Source: Flavobacteriales bacterium
GTDB taxonomy: Bacteria; Bacteroidota; Bacteroidia; Flavobacteriales_D; Sanyastnellaceae
Reading direction: 5' to 3'
Length of the DNA stretch: 14,604 nucleotides
Assembly (NCBI GenBank): GCA_028823435.1
Contig: JAPKBK010000019.1
Coordinates: 1 to 14,604 of the forward strand
Part shown: positions 7,953-14,604 of the stretch, piece by piece
How positions within the stretch are numbered: position 1 is the stretch's first letter
How the letters are laid out: every line of letters begins with the position of its first letter
Program-made: the position numbers and the translations under genes
Notes under the pieces: model-generated
Databases searched by the model: none
Seen by the model: only the letters and a program-made list of their open reading frames with translations
What the model was told of the DNA's origin: nothing

Positions 7953-9032
7953 ATGATACTTGTACTCTATCTGATCGTTTTGGCATTTATAATCCTTCCA
8001 GCTATGGATTATTTCTTGGGGCTTTTTATTCTGCCTGATGTGAAACCCAGTCCACTTCTTGATTCAAGATCCCCACTTGCGCTCGATGGTATTTCTGCGG
8101 TGATTGCATGTCACAATGAGTCCAAGCATATCAGCAGAAAAGTCTATGAAATCATCGCGCAGTTTCAGAACGCCGGGGTCTCTAAGTACGAGATCATTGT
8201 CGTTTCCGATGGGTCAGATGATGGCTCTAATCAAATACTTCAAGACTTAGATGATAAAGGCTTGATAATATATGATTTAATAACCGAAAGACAAGGGAAG
8301 CCAAATGCTTTAAATCGCGCAATTTCGCGCTCTAAATATCCGCTTCTTCTCTGTTCTGATGTACGTCAAACATTTTCAGAAAAGGCGGTATTCTTCTTGC
8401 TGTCTCATCTCTCAGACCCCAACGTAGGCGCTGTCACGAGTCAGCTTGAACTCGAGGGAGATGCGTCTCCGACACGGCGACTTATGAATGGTTTAAAACA
8501 TCGCGAAAGCAGAAAAGGATCTACCACAGGGATGTGCGGCGCGCTTTATGTCATCAGAAAGTCCCTCACATCGGTTCTCCCCACAGATTTGATACTTGAC
8601 GACCTTGTCAGAGCGCTTGTCGTGATGCAGGCAGATAAGCGCGTCATACTTGAGCCAAGAGCAATCGTGCATGATGTCAATTGGAACCTGTTCTACAGTG
8701 GCAGACGTCAAGGACGAATCACTGCTGGGCTCGTACAGCTTCTCCGAGAACATAAACCTTTGCTCCTCAGCATAGGTTTAAAGCAATTCATCTTTCTTTA
8801 TGGACAGAAATACATGAAGTATGTCATGCCTGTCCTCTTCCTTGTGGCGTCGTTTGTTGCCCTTTTTGAAGACCAAGTCCGCGTGTTGCATTTCGGGAGT
8901 TCAGCAGCACTGTTTTTTGTGCTTCTCATCTGGCGTCCGAAGTTTATAGGTGAGACTTTGAGATTGGTGCTGTCTTATTTGGCACAGCTTCTCAAGCTAG
9001 ATAAATACAGAAAAATCAAGTGGGAGAGGTAG
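7953..9032 (+). CDS. Membrane-associated family 2 glycosyltransferase
   Basis: 359 residues from ATG 7953. An N-terminal hydrophobic segment (1-28) is followed by a GT-A catalytic domain: ISAVIACHNE (47-56), SDGSDDGS (85-92), ERQGKPNALN (112-121), CSDVRQT (134-140), DLILDDLVR (212-220) and RRQGRITAGL (251-260). At least two hydrophobic segments close the protein (about 288-306 and 312-328). The order matches membrane-bound GT2 enzymes that build polysaccharides or glycolipids at the cytoplasmic face from a nucleotide sugar. The usual DxD is D136-V-R138, with the second acidic residue replaced, and RRQGRITAG stands where QxxRW occurs in processive synthases, so I expect a non-processive or divergent member. 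The 3' end overlaps the convergent AGMO-like gene by 17 bases. The sugar donor and acceptor are not predictable. Confidence 0.88.
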   Translation: MILVLYLIVLAFIILPAMDYFLGLFILPDVKPSPLLDSRSPLALDGISAVIACHNESKHISRKVYEIIAQFQNAGVSKYEIIVVSDGSDDGSNQILQDLDDKGLIIYDLITERQGKPNALNRAISRSKYPLLLCSDVRQTFSEKAVFFLLSHLSDPNVGAVTSQLELEGDASPTRRLMNGLKHRESRKGSTTGMCGALYVIRKSLTSVLPTDLILDDLVRALVVMQADKRVILEPRAIVHDVNWNLFYSGRRQGRITAGLVQLLREHKPLLLSIGLKQFIFLYGQKYMKYVMPVLFLVASFVALFEDQVRVLHFGSSAALFFVLLIWRPKFIGETLRLVLSYLAQLLKLDKYRKIKWER

Positions 9033-9903
9033 TCTTGTGAGGCTTTTCTGATTCTGCTCTCATTTCATCAGTAGTCAATGTTGAGCCGTCGTGACTCCAT
9101 CCAGGAGGTCCGAATACGTACTGGATCTTGTTATATAGCCCAGGCGCCCTCCAAACGTCTTTGATGACCGACCCCCATTCAATAAAAGCAATTTGAACGG
9201 GATTGTAGGTGTCTATGTTTTGAACCAAACCGTATCGAGGTGTGTCTGTTTCTTTCACAAATGTGCCAAACATTCGGTCCCAAATTATCAAGATTCCGGC
9301 ATAATTCATGTCCAAGTATTTCAAATCACTTCCGTGGTGCACTCTGTGATGAGAAGGGGTGTTGAAGATGAATTCAATCCATCTCGGGAGTTTGCCTATC
9401 ATTTCTGTGTGGATCCAGTATTGATAGATCAGACTTGTAGACTGGGCTGTGAGGATCCAAATAGGCTCAAACCCGACCAATGGCATCCATGCATAAAACA
9501 TGAAGGAACCTGATATTTCGCCAGTCCAGGTTTGGCGTAGGGCAGTGGAGAGATTGTATTTCTGAGAGGAGTGATGCACCACATGTGATGCCCAGAAGTA
9601 ACGCATGCGGTGGCTCATTCTGTGGAACCAGTAATACGCAAAATCGTCCGCGATTAAAATGAGAACAAATCCCCACCACAGCATGGGGATATCAATAATT
9701 CGATAGGTATATAGGAACGTAAATACAGTGAACTTAATTCCCTTTGAAAACAATGAGGCAACGATGCTTCCAATGCCCATAGACAGACTTGCAAACGTGT
9801 CGTTTGTGGTGTAAAACTTCCTTTTTCCGTAGAGGCTTATCGACAATTCAGCCAACAGCGTGATGAAAAAAAACGGAATCGCGTAGTTTGTGATGTCGCC
9901 CAT
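9016..9903 (-). CDS. Sterol desaturase/fatty acid hydroxylase superfamily membrane enzyme, alkylglycerol monooxygenase-like
   Basis: 295 residues from ATG 9903, with several hydrophobic segments in the first 90 residues. The histidine clusters of the di-iron membrane hydroxylases are all present: HRMSH (94-98), HVVHH (107-111), His165 in YWIHTE, and HHRVHH (185-190). The flanking text (DFAYYWFHR, HHSSQKYNLSTALRQ, YQYWIHTEMIG, NTPSHHRVHHG, NYAGILIIWDRMFGTF) closely follows animal alkylglycerol monooxygenase (AGMO/TMEM195), which oxidises the ether bond of alkylglycerols to a fatty aldehyde and glycerol. This makes AGMO-like chemistry more likely than sterol desaturation. As I recall, animal AGMO has Glu directly after its HX3H box; here it is Arg99, so substrate or cofactor may differ. 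It lies 12 bases downstream of a monoacylglycerol-lipase-like gene in the same direction, so the two probably form an operon. Confidence 0.85.
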   Translation of the reverse strand: MGDITNYAIPFFFITLLAELSISLYGKRKFYTTNDTFASLSMGIGSIVASLFSKGIKFTVFTFLYTYRIIDIPMLWWGFVLILIADDFAYYWFHRMSHRMRYFWASHVVHHSSQKYNLSTALRQTWTGEISGSFMFYAWMPLVGFEPIWILTAQSTSLIYQYWIHTEMIGKLPRWIEFIFNTPSHHRVHHGSDLKYLDMNYAGILIIWDRMFGTFVKETDTPRYGLVQNIDTYNPVQIAFIEWGSVIKDVWRAPGLYNKIQYVFGPPGWSHDGSTLTTDEMRAESEKPHKTTSPT

Positions 9904-9915
9904 GGTGTTTCGGGG

Positions 9916-10740
9916 TTATTGGTTGATTTTTATCTCAGCAAACCATTTGCTTATGTCAGATAACATTTCATTGACAATGTGATCATTGTGGAGTTCATGT
10001 TGTGTGTTTTCGTAGATGCGAAGTGTCGCCAATTCTCCCATTCTCTCTGCCAATTGTTTGCTACCTGTGGGGTGTGTAATGATATCGTCTGCGCCGTGTA
10101 TGACGAGTGTGGGCGTTGAGATGTATGATGCGTTTTCAATCGCATACAGTCCGCTTGCATGAAAGCTTTTAAATAGCCCAGCGGTGATTTGCTTGTGGAC
10201 CAAGGGGTCACTCACGTAGTCTTCAGCTACTTTTTCGATGTTAGACAGTGTCTTGGGGATGACTTGATTGTCCTGAGTGTATTTCGGATAGATTTTATTC
10301 ATGAGAGTCGCTAATGCGACCTCGAACGACGAAGGTTCTTTGAAAAGCCTAAGCCAAGCTCCTGTTAGAACTGAAGCACGTAAGGATGCGCAATCTTTCC
10401 TGATGAGGAAATTTGCGAGAACATTTCCACCAAAACTGTGTCCGTAGATGAATAGATTTTCATGCGGAATACTTTCAATGACGTGTTCTAAATCGCGAAT
10501 ATTTGATGCGATGCCTGGTGAATGTCCGAGTTTGCCCTCTGATTTCCCATGCCCCCTTTGGTCATAGCTGAAAACTTGGAATCCATCTTTGATAAAATGC
10601 GCTGCAACGTGCTGGTAGCGATCTTGGTGTTCCCCCAAGCCGTGAATGATTATGAGCGAGCGAGTTGGTGCCTGCATGTCATTCCATTTCTGAACTTTTA
10701 AACTTAATCCGTCATCAGTTTCTACGTCGTATGCTTGCAT
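9916..10740 (-). CDS. Alpha/beta hydrolase, monoacylglycerol lipase / lysophospholipase-like
   Basis: 274 residues from ATG 10740, with no signal peptide, so probably cytoplasmic or membrane-peripheral. Motifs follow the monoglyceride lipase (Hydrolase_4 / serine aminopeptidase S33) pattern: oxyanion IIHGLGEHQDRY (31-42), SYDQRGHGKSEG (58-69), nucleophile elbow GHSFGG (100-105; Ser102), acid in HGADDIIT (215-222; Asp219) and His248 in QHELHND. Family members release fatty acid from monoacylglycerol or lysophospholipid. It is first in a two-gene minus-strand unit with the AGMO-like gene, and divergent from glycerol kinase 60 bases away. That context favours a glycerolipid substrate, because its glycerol product would be the substrate of the kinase. 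Other small esters cannot be excluded. Confidence 0.85.
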   Translation of the reverse strand: MQAYDVETDDGLSLKVQKWNDMQAPTRSLIIIHGLGEHQDRYQHVAAHFIKDGFQVFSYDQRGHGKSEGKLGHSPGIASNIRDLEHVIESIPHENLFIYGHSFGGNVLANFLIRKDCASLRASVLTGAWLRLFKEPSSFEVALATLMNKIYPKYTQDNQVIPKTLSNIEKVAEDYVSDPLVHKQITAGLFKSFHASGLYAIENASYISTPTLVIHGADDIITHPTGSKQLAERMGELATLRIYENTQHELHNDHIVNEMLSDISKWFAEIKINQ

Positions 10741-10800
10741 ATTGGGTGGCGCTTCTTATTTTGCAAAAGATAATAAATCTCACACTCAAACTCACCCCTT
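10741..10800. promoter_or_regulatory. Divergent regulatory region between lipase-like gene and glpK with central palindrome
   Basis: These 60 bases must hold the starts of both transcripts. At the centre, 10759-10768 is a perfect 10-base palindrome, TTTTGCAAAA. It overlaps imperfect -7 boxes in both directions: TTATTTTG on the plus strand (10756-10763; five of six defined TAnnTTTG positions) and TATCTTTT on the minus strand (10772-10765; five of six). No Shine-Dalgarno site or -33 element is clear. Shared control of the two units is plausible. Confidence 0.45.
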
Positions 10801-12288
10801 ATGTCCGATTTCATTATATCAATTGATCAGGGTACCTCGAGCACACGGGCTGTGCTGTTGAATTGCAAAGGGCAGGTGTTTGGAATCGCCCAAACCGAGT
10901 TCAGTCAAATTTATCCTCAACCGGGTTATGTCGAGCACGACCCGATGGAAATCCTCGACTCCACCTATCAAGTTTTGGAGGACATTCTCAATCATGAAAG
11001 TTTACAGGGATCGGAGGTTCTCGCCATGGGAATAACAAATCAGAGAGAGACAGTCGTCGTTTGGGACAAGTCAACGGGAAAACCCATCTACAATGCGATT
11101 GTATGGCAGGATAAGCGTACCGCTGACATATGTGACGAACTCCGCGCTTCTGGCCTTGCCGAGTATGCCAAACAATCCACAGGCCTGATGTTAGACCCGT
11201 ATTTTTCAGGCACAAAAGTGGCATGGATTCTCGACCACGTGGAGGGAGCAAGATCACGGGCTGAACGAGGCGAGTTGTGTTTCGGAACGATAGACAGTTG
11301 GCTGCTCTTCAATTTGACTGATGGCGTTCACGCAACTGACGTGTCGAATGCCTCCCGCACCTTGTTGTTTAATATCAAGTCCATGGCGTGGGATTCGAAG
11401 ATGTTAAGCTTTTTAAGGGTGCCTCGGGAAATACTCCCAGAGGTGAGGCCGTCCGCCTCAATTTTCGGTCACTACGAATCGGCGTCTTTTGGGTCGATTC
11501 CTATCGCAGCGATTCTTGGAGATCAACAGTCCGCACTTTTCGGTCAATGTTGTTTCACCCCAGGCACTGCAAAGAACACATACGGAACGGGATGTTTTAT
11601 GCTCATGAATACAGGCTCCCAAATCCCCGACACACCTTCCGGTCTTCTCAATACCGTGGCGTGGCAAATAGACGGTGTGACGACGTATGCTTTAGAGGGC
11701 AGTGTATTTGTTGCAGGGGCAGCATTGCAATGGCTACGCGACGGGATAGAAATCCTCGAAGATGTTGCGCGCTCGTCTTCGATCGCCCAAGAAGATTCAG
11801 AGAAAAACCCGAATCCATCTCTGGTAGTCGTTCCCGCATTTGCCGGTCTGGGTACGCCATACTGGGACATGCATGCCCGTGGTGCTATTTTTGGCCTCAC
11901 CCGCGACACAGATCGCAATGCGATCATTAGAGCCACGCTCGAGTCGCTTGCATTTTCATCGCAGGACGTTCTAAATGCCATGCAAGAAGATTCAGGCATT
12001 TCTTTATTCAAGCTTCAAGTTGACGGAGGAGCGGCGGCAAATGACTACCTCATGCAATTCCAAGCAAACCTGCTTGGCGTTTCAGTAGTGCGCCCAGCCT
12101 TGTTAGAATCCACTGCTGCGGGAGTTGCTTTTATGGCGGCAATTTCTATGGGGGTCGTCACACAGAATGAATTGTTGGAAACAAAGACGGTTGAGCGCGT
12201 CTTTGAGCCTCAGCAATCTGTGGAGTGGCGGGAGGCGAGAAGTCAGGTTTGGTCTCGTGCAATAGGCAGAACGATTACCAAACCCTAA
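10801..12288 (+). CDS. glpK: Glycerol kinase
   Basis: 495 residues, full length for the family (about 500). It phosphorylates glycerol with ATP to sn-glycerol-3-phosphate in the cytoplasm. FGGY-family marks are in order: phosphate loop IDQGTSSTR (8-16), NQRET (80-84, with Arg82-Glu83 glycerol contacts), AIVWQDKRT (99-107; Trp102), DPYFSGTK (132-139; Tyr134), GDQQSALFGQ (240-249; catalytic-base Asp241), TYGTGCFML, FAGLGTPYWD and LQVDGGAAANDYLMQFQA. All key residues of the E. coli enzyme that I can place are present, so it should be active. No glycerol facilitator (glpF) or glpD is present in the window. Upstream and divergent is the lipase/AGMO-like pair; downstream, 18 bases away, is an MBOAT gene in the same direction, an unusual neighbour for glpK. 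Confidence 0.96.
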   Translation: MSDFIISIDQGTSSTRAVLLNCKGQVFGIAQTEFSQIYPQPGYVEHDPMEILDSTYQVLEDILNHESLQGSEVLAMGITNQRETVVVWDKSTGKPIYNAIVWQDKRTADICDELRASGLAEYAKQSTGLMLDPYFSGTKVAWILDHVEGARSRAERGELCFGTIDSWLLFNLTDGVHATDVSNASRTLLFNIKSMAWDSKMLSFLRVPREILPEVRPSASIFGHYESASFGSIPIAAILGDQQSALFGQCCFTPGTAKNTYGTGCFMLMNTGSQIPDTPSGLLNTVAWQIDGVTTYALEGSVFVAGAALQWLRDGIEILEDVARSSSIAQEDSEKNPNPSLVVVPAFAGLGTPYWDMHARGAIFGLTRDTDRNAIIRATLESLAFSSQDVLNAMQEDSGISLFKLQVDGGAAANDYLMQFQANLLGVSVVRPALLESTAAGVAFMAAISMGVVTQNELLETKTVERVFEPQQSVEWREARSQVWSRAIGRTITKP

Positions 12289-12306
12289 TCCCTCATATTT
12301 GCACCC

Positions 12307-13752
12307 GTGCTATTTAATTCATTAGAATTCCTCATCTTTCTTCCCATCGTTTTTGCGATGTACTGGATGCTGGGCAGAAGTAAGCACCAGTTGAGACTTC
12401 AGAACACACTTTTGGTGATGTCCAGCTACGTCTTTTACGGTTGGTGGGATTGGAGATTCTTAGGGCTGATTGCCTTCTCTACTTTCGTTGACTTTTTTGC
12501 TGGCAGAGCGATTGAGAAGGCCGTTTCGAAGTCCCGTGCAAAATTATTTTTAGCGATCTCTCTGGTCACAAATCTTGGCTTGCTCGCATACTTTAAGTAC
12601 GCGAATTTTTTCATAGAAAGCTGGATAGAAGCATGGGCTGGAGTGGGGGTAGAGATGCACGCGTCGTCTCTCAATGTTATTCTTCCTGTTGGCATTAGTT
12701 TCTATACATTCCAAACCCTGAGCTACTCCATCGATATCTACCGTGGCAAGCTTAAGCCCACGCGCGACCCCATCGCATTCGCTGCTTTTGTAAGTTTTTT
12801 CCCCCAACTCGTGGCCGGTCCCATCGAAAGGGCGTCGAAACTTCTTCCACAAATCGAACGTTCACGAACGTTCGACAAAGACCTCGCCATTTCGGGCCTA
12901 CGTCTCATGCTCTGGGGGATGTTTAAAAAGGTCGTCGTCGCAGATACATGTGCGCGTCTCGCAGATAAAATTTTCGATGCGCCAGAATTATATTCAGGGC
13001 CCACCTTAATGTTGGGTGTTTTCTATTTTGCCTTCCAGATTTACGGCGACTTCAGTGGTTATTCAGATATCGCGATCGGAACAGGCCGTCTCTTCGGAAT
13101 ACGACTGTCTACAAATTTCAAGTTTCCCTATTTTTCAAGGGACATCGCAGAATTTTGGCGCCGGTGGCATATCTCTCTTAGCACTTGGTTTCGCGACTAT
13201 TTATACATTCCACTTGGCGGATCTCGGGGTTCACAATGGCAAGTCATTAGAAACGTCGCTGTCATCTTTATCGTGAGTGGATTCTGGCACGGCGCAAATT
13301 GGACGTTCGTCATCTGGGGGGCCATCCACGCTTTGCTTTTTGTCCCTCTCATCCTTTTAAAACGCAACAGAAAACATGCGTCCGATGTCGTTGCTGAAGG
13401 GAAGCTTTTGCCCAGCCTGAAAGATGTTTTTGCGATGGGGTCGACATTCGCGTTGGTCTGCCTTGCTTGGGTGTTCTTCAGGGCAGATACAGTTTCAGGT
13501 GCGTTGAATTACATCGTGGGCTTCACAGAACTCCCCACCCCTGAAAAACCCATCACACATGTTGTTTACACGGCATTCGTTTGGATTGGCGTGATGGTTT
13601 TCGTCGATTGGTTGCAGCGTGATGGGACCATTCCGAGATGGTGGCTCACCAAGAAATTTCAACCCATCAGGTGGTTTGCCTATGGGATGTGTGTTTGGCT
13701 TTGTTTTAAGAATTTACATTCTGAGGCGAGTTTCATTTATTTCCAATTTTAG
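12307..13752 (+). CDS. MBOAT family membrane O-acyltransferase, AlgI-like (second copy)
   Basis: 481 residues from a GTG at 12307. I accept the GTG because the N-terminus it gives, MLFNSLEFLIFLPIVF, is the standard beginning of AlgI-type proteins, and the next in-frame Met would cut the first membrane segment. Motifs: FFPQLVAGPIERA, YGDFSGYSDIAIGTGRLFG, EFWRRWHISLSTWFRDYLYIPLGGSRG and SGFWHGANWTF with catalytic His328. It ends SFIYFQF, parallel to FIYFRF in the first copy. It transfers acyl groups across the inner membrane to an envelope acceptor. The gene lies 18 bases after glpK and 5 bases before an SGNH-type gene, so the three probably share a transcript. It is diverged from the copy at 1374-2768 and has a different kind of partner, so it is not a recent tandem duplicate. 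Confidence 0.93.
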   Translation: MLFNSLEFLIFLPIVFAMYWMLGRSKHQLRLQNTLLVMSSYVFYGWWDWRFLGLIAFSTFVDFFAGRAIEKAVSKSRAKLFLAISLVTNLGLLAYFKYANFFIESWIEAWAGVGVEMHASSLNVILPVGISFYTFQTLSYSIDIYRGKLKPTRDPIAFAAFVSFFPQLVAGPIERASKLLPQIERSRTFDKDLAISGLRLMLWGMFKKVVVADTCARLADKIFDAPELYSGPTLMLGVFYFAFQIYGDFSGYSDIAIGTGRLFGIRLSTNFKFPYFSRDIAEFWRRWHISLSTWFRDYLYIPLGGSRGSQWQVIRNVAVIFIVSGFWHGANWTFVIWGAIHALLFVPLILLKRNRKHASDVVAEGKLLPSLKDVFAMGSTFALVCLAWVFFRADTVSGALNYIVGFTELPTPEKPITHVVYTAFVWIGVMVFVDWLQRDGTIPRWWLTKKFQPIRWFAYGMCVWLCFKNLHSEASFIYFQF

Positions 13753-13757
13753 GCCAA

Positions 13758-14604
13758 ATGAATTCCTTCTTATCACGCCTCGTCTTATTCATTTGCTCGC
13801 TGCTCATCTCGTGGGGGGTGTTGTGGACTGCGGCCCTCAATTTTCAATCCATTGAAACATATTTTATTGCTGAGCGTTCTGAGCACGGTGCAGTTAAAAT
13901 GAAGACAGCCGAATTAATGGCGTTGTCCCAATCAGATACCCTCGATTTTCTTTTTCTAGGGAGTAGCACCTGCTATAGGGGTGTCGATCCTCATTACCTT
14001 GCCCCTCTAAAGGGGTTTGGCCTTTGTTCATTTAGCCAAAGAATAGGAAATTCATCCTATATTCTTGATGTCGCACTTGAATATACTTCTACCCATTATC
14101 TCGTGATAGATATCTACCCTAAAATATGGGCTGACGCTGGAGTGGTCAATAAGGAAGCGGCCAGAGATTGGGCTGTTAATTCTTCCACTCCCAAAAGGGG
14201 TCCAATTCTAGAGATGGTCTTGGCTACGCGTGAGCCCTATTACATGGCTGTTGCTGGGTATTTCTGGATGGCGGATTTGCTGGGTGTTGATTATCCGCCG
14301 TATGCTTATAACCCGAAGGATCAATATATGGGTTTGGGATTCGTGTCGAGTAAAGTAGAACCCATAGAATCTGTGGTCTGTGATGACGTAGATGTTGTAA
14401 TGAGTGATGAAACGTGTGAGATTTTGCGAGGAATGGTTTCAAAAGCATCTGTCCATGGCGCTCAAACTATTCTGTTAAACCCTCCCCAGCTTTGTGAGGA
14501 ATCGTTTTCTACACCAGCATGTTTCTCAGACGTCATTTATATAGATGGCAACGATTGGCCAGGCGCAAAAACGCCAGCCCACTATTATGATGACCATCAT
14601 CTAG
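13758..14604 (+). CDS. SGNH-hydrolase-like partner of second MBOAT (3' truncated by window)
   Basis: An ATG at 13758, five bases after the MBOAT stop, opens a frame with no stop to the window end: 282 residues visible. A hydrophobic segment (about 8-27, LVLFICSLLISWGVLWTA) is a signal anchor, so the body is periplasmic. Residues 64-78 read FLFLGSSTCYRGVDP, an SGNH block I with Ser70 as likely nucleophile. The visible part ends in HYYDDHHL, where Asp278 and His281 fit the DxxH of SGNH block V, so only a short tail should be missing. Proteins of this GSSxxYRGxDP kind often sit next to AlgI-type MBOAT genes and probably place the acyl group on the acceptor. It lacks the GxDGxLF segment seen in the AlgX-like protein at 2768-3895, so the two partners belong to different subfamilies. 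Confidence 0.8.
   Translation, partial: MNSFLSRLVLFICSLLISWGVLWTAALNFQSIETYFIAERSEHGAVKMKTAELMALSQSDTLDFLFLGSSTCYRGVDPHYLAPLKGFGLCSFSQRIGNSSYILDVALEYTSTHYLVIDIYPKIWADAGVVNKEAARDWAVNSSTPKRGPILEMVLATREPYYMAVAGYFWMADLLGVDYPPYAYNPKDQYMGLGFVSSKVEPIESVVCDDVDVVMSDETCEILRGMVSKASVHGAQTILLNPPQLCEESFSTPACFSDVIYIDGNDWPGAKTPAHYYDDHHL

Noticed and set aside
9016..9903. Assignment as a sterol desaturase or carotenoid hydroxylase
   Set aside because: The text around the histidine boxes (YNLSTALRQ, YWIHTE, NYAGILIIWDRMFGTF) fits alkylglycerol monooxygenase better, though the superfamily name remains correct.
11388..12011. Long open frames of 155 to 180 residues on both strands inside glpK
   Set aside because: The glycerol kinase frame is complete with all active-site motifs; the alternative frames lack family motifs and have shadow-like composition.
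14224..14448. 74-residue open frame on the minus strand near the right end
   Set aside because: It is antisense to the SGNH-like gene, is rich in His, Pro and Gln without any motif, and has no context as a gene.

Overview
The window reads as a coding-dense stretch of a Bacteroidota chromosome, probably a marine or aquatic Flavobacteriales-type bacterium. Two secreted proteins end in type IX secretion (T9SS) type A sorting domains, start codons lack clear Shine-Dalgarno sites, one upstream region carries a Bacteroidota-type TAnnTTTG -7 box, and there is a GreA-like small protein of a kind I recall from this phylum. No RNA genes, insertion sequences, CRISPR arrays or phage genes were seen. The longest stretch without a gene is 108 bases (7392-7499).

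Layout: (1) 1-518, the 3' end of a secreted copper monooxygenase of the PHM/DBH-like family with a T9SS tail, convergent with (2) a secreted esterase (531-1340, minus). (3) Divergent from the esterase across only 33 bases is an AlgI-type MBOAT O-acyltransferase (1374-2768), overlapping by one base an AlgX/AlgJ-like SGNH partner (2768-3895). (4) Convergent with that pair is a 1168-residue secreted Asp-box/PKD/T9SS protein (3885-7391, minus). (5) A GreA-like protein (7500-7934) is followed by a membrane-bound family 2 glycosyltransferase (7953-9032). (6) On the minus strand a monoacylglycerol-lipase-like hydrolase (9916-10740) precedes an alkylglycerol-monooxygenase-like di-iron membrane enzyme (9016-9903). 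(7) Divergent from these is glycerol kinase (10801-12288), followed after 18 bases by a second MBOAT (12307-13752) and then a second SGNH-type partner, starting at 13758 and cut by the window end.

Two themes emerge. The first is extracytoplasmic acylation: two distinct MBOAT plus SGNH cassettes in about 13 kb, with a membrane glycosyltransferase between them, suggest O-acylation of surface polysaccharide or another envelope molecule. The second is glycerolipid breakdown: an AGMO-like ether-lipid oxidase, a monoacylglycerol-lipase-like hydrolase and glycerol kinase lie back to back, and all three predicted activities could converge on glycerol and glycerol-3-phosphate. The most interesting proposal is that 9016-12288 is a bacterial module for alkyl- and acyl-glycerol catabolism, possibly tied to the acyltransferase genes downstream of glpK. 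Functions are assigned by motif recognition from the sequence alone; the coupling of the modules is inference.
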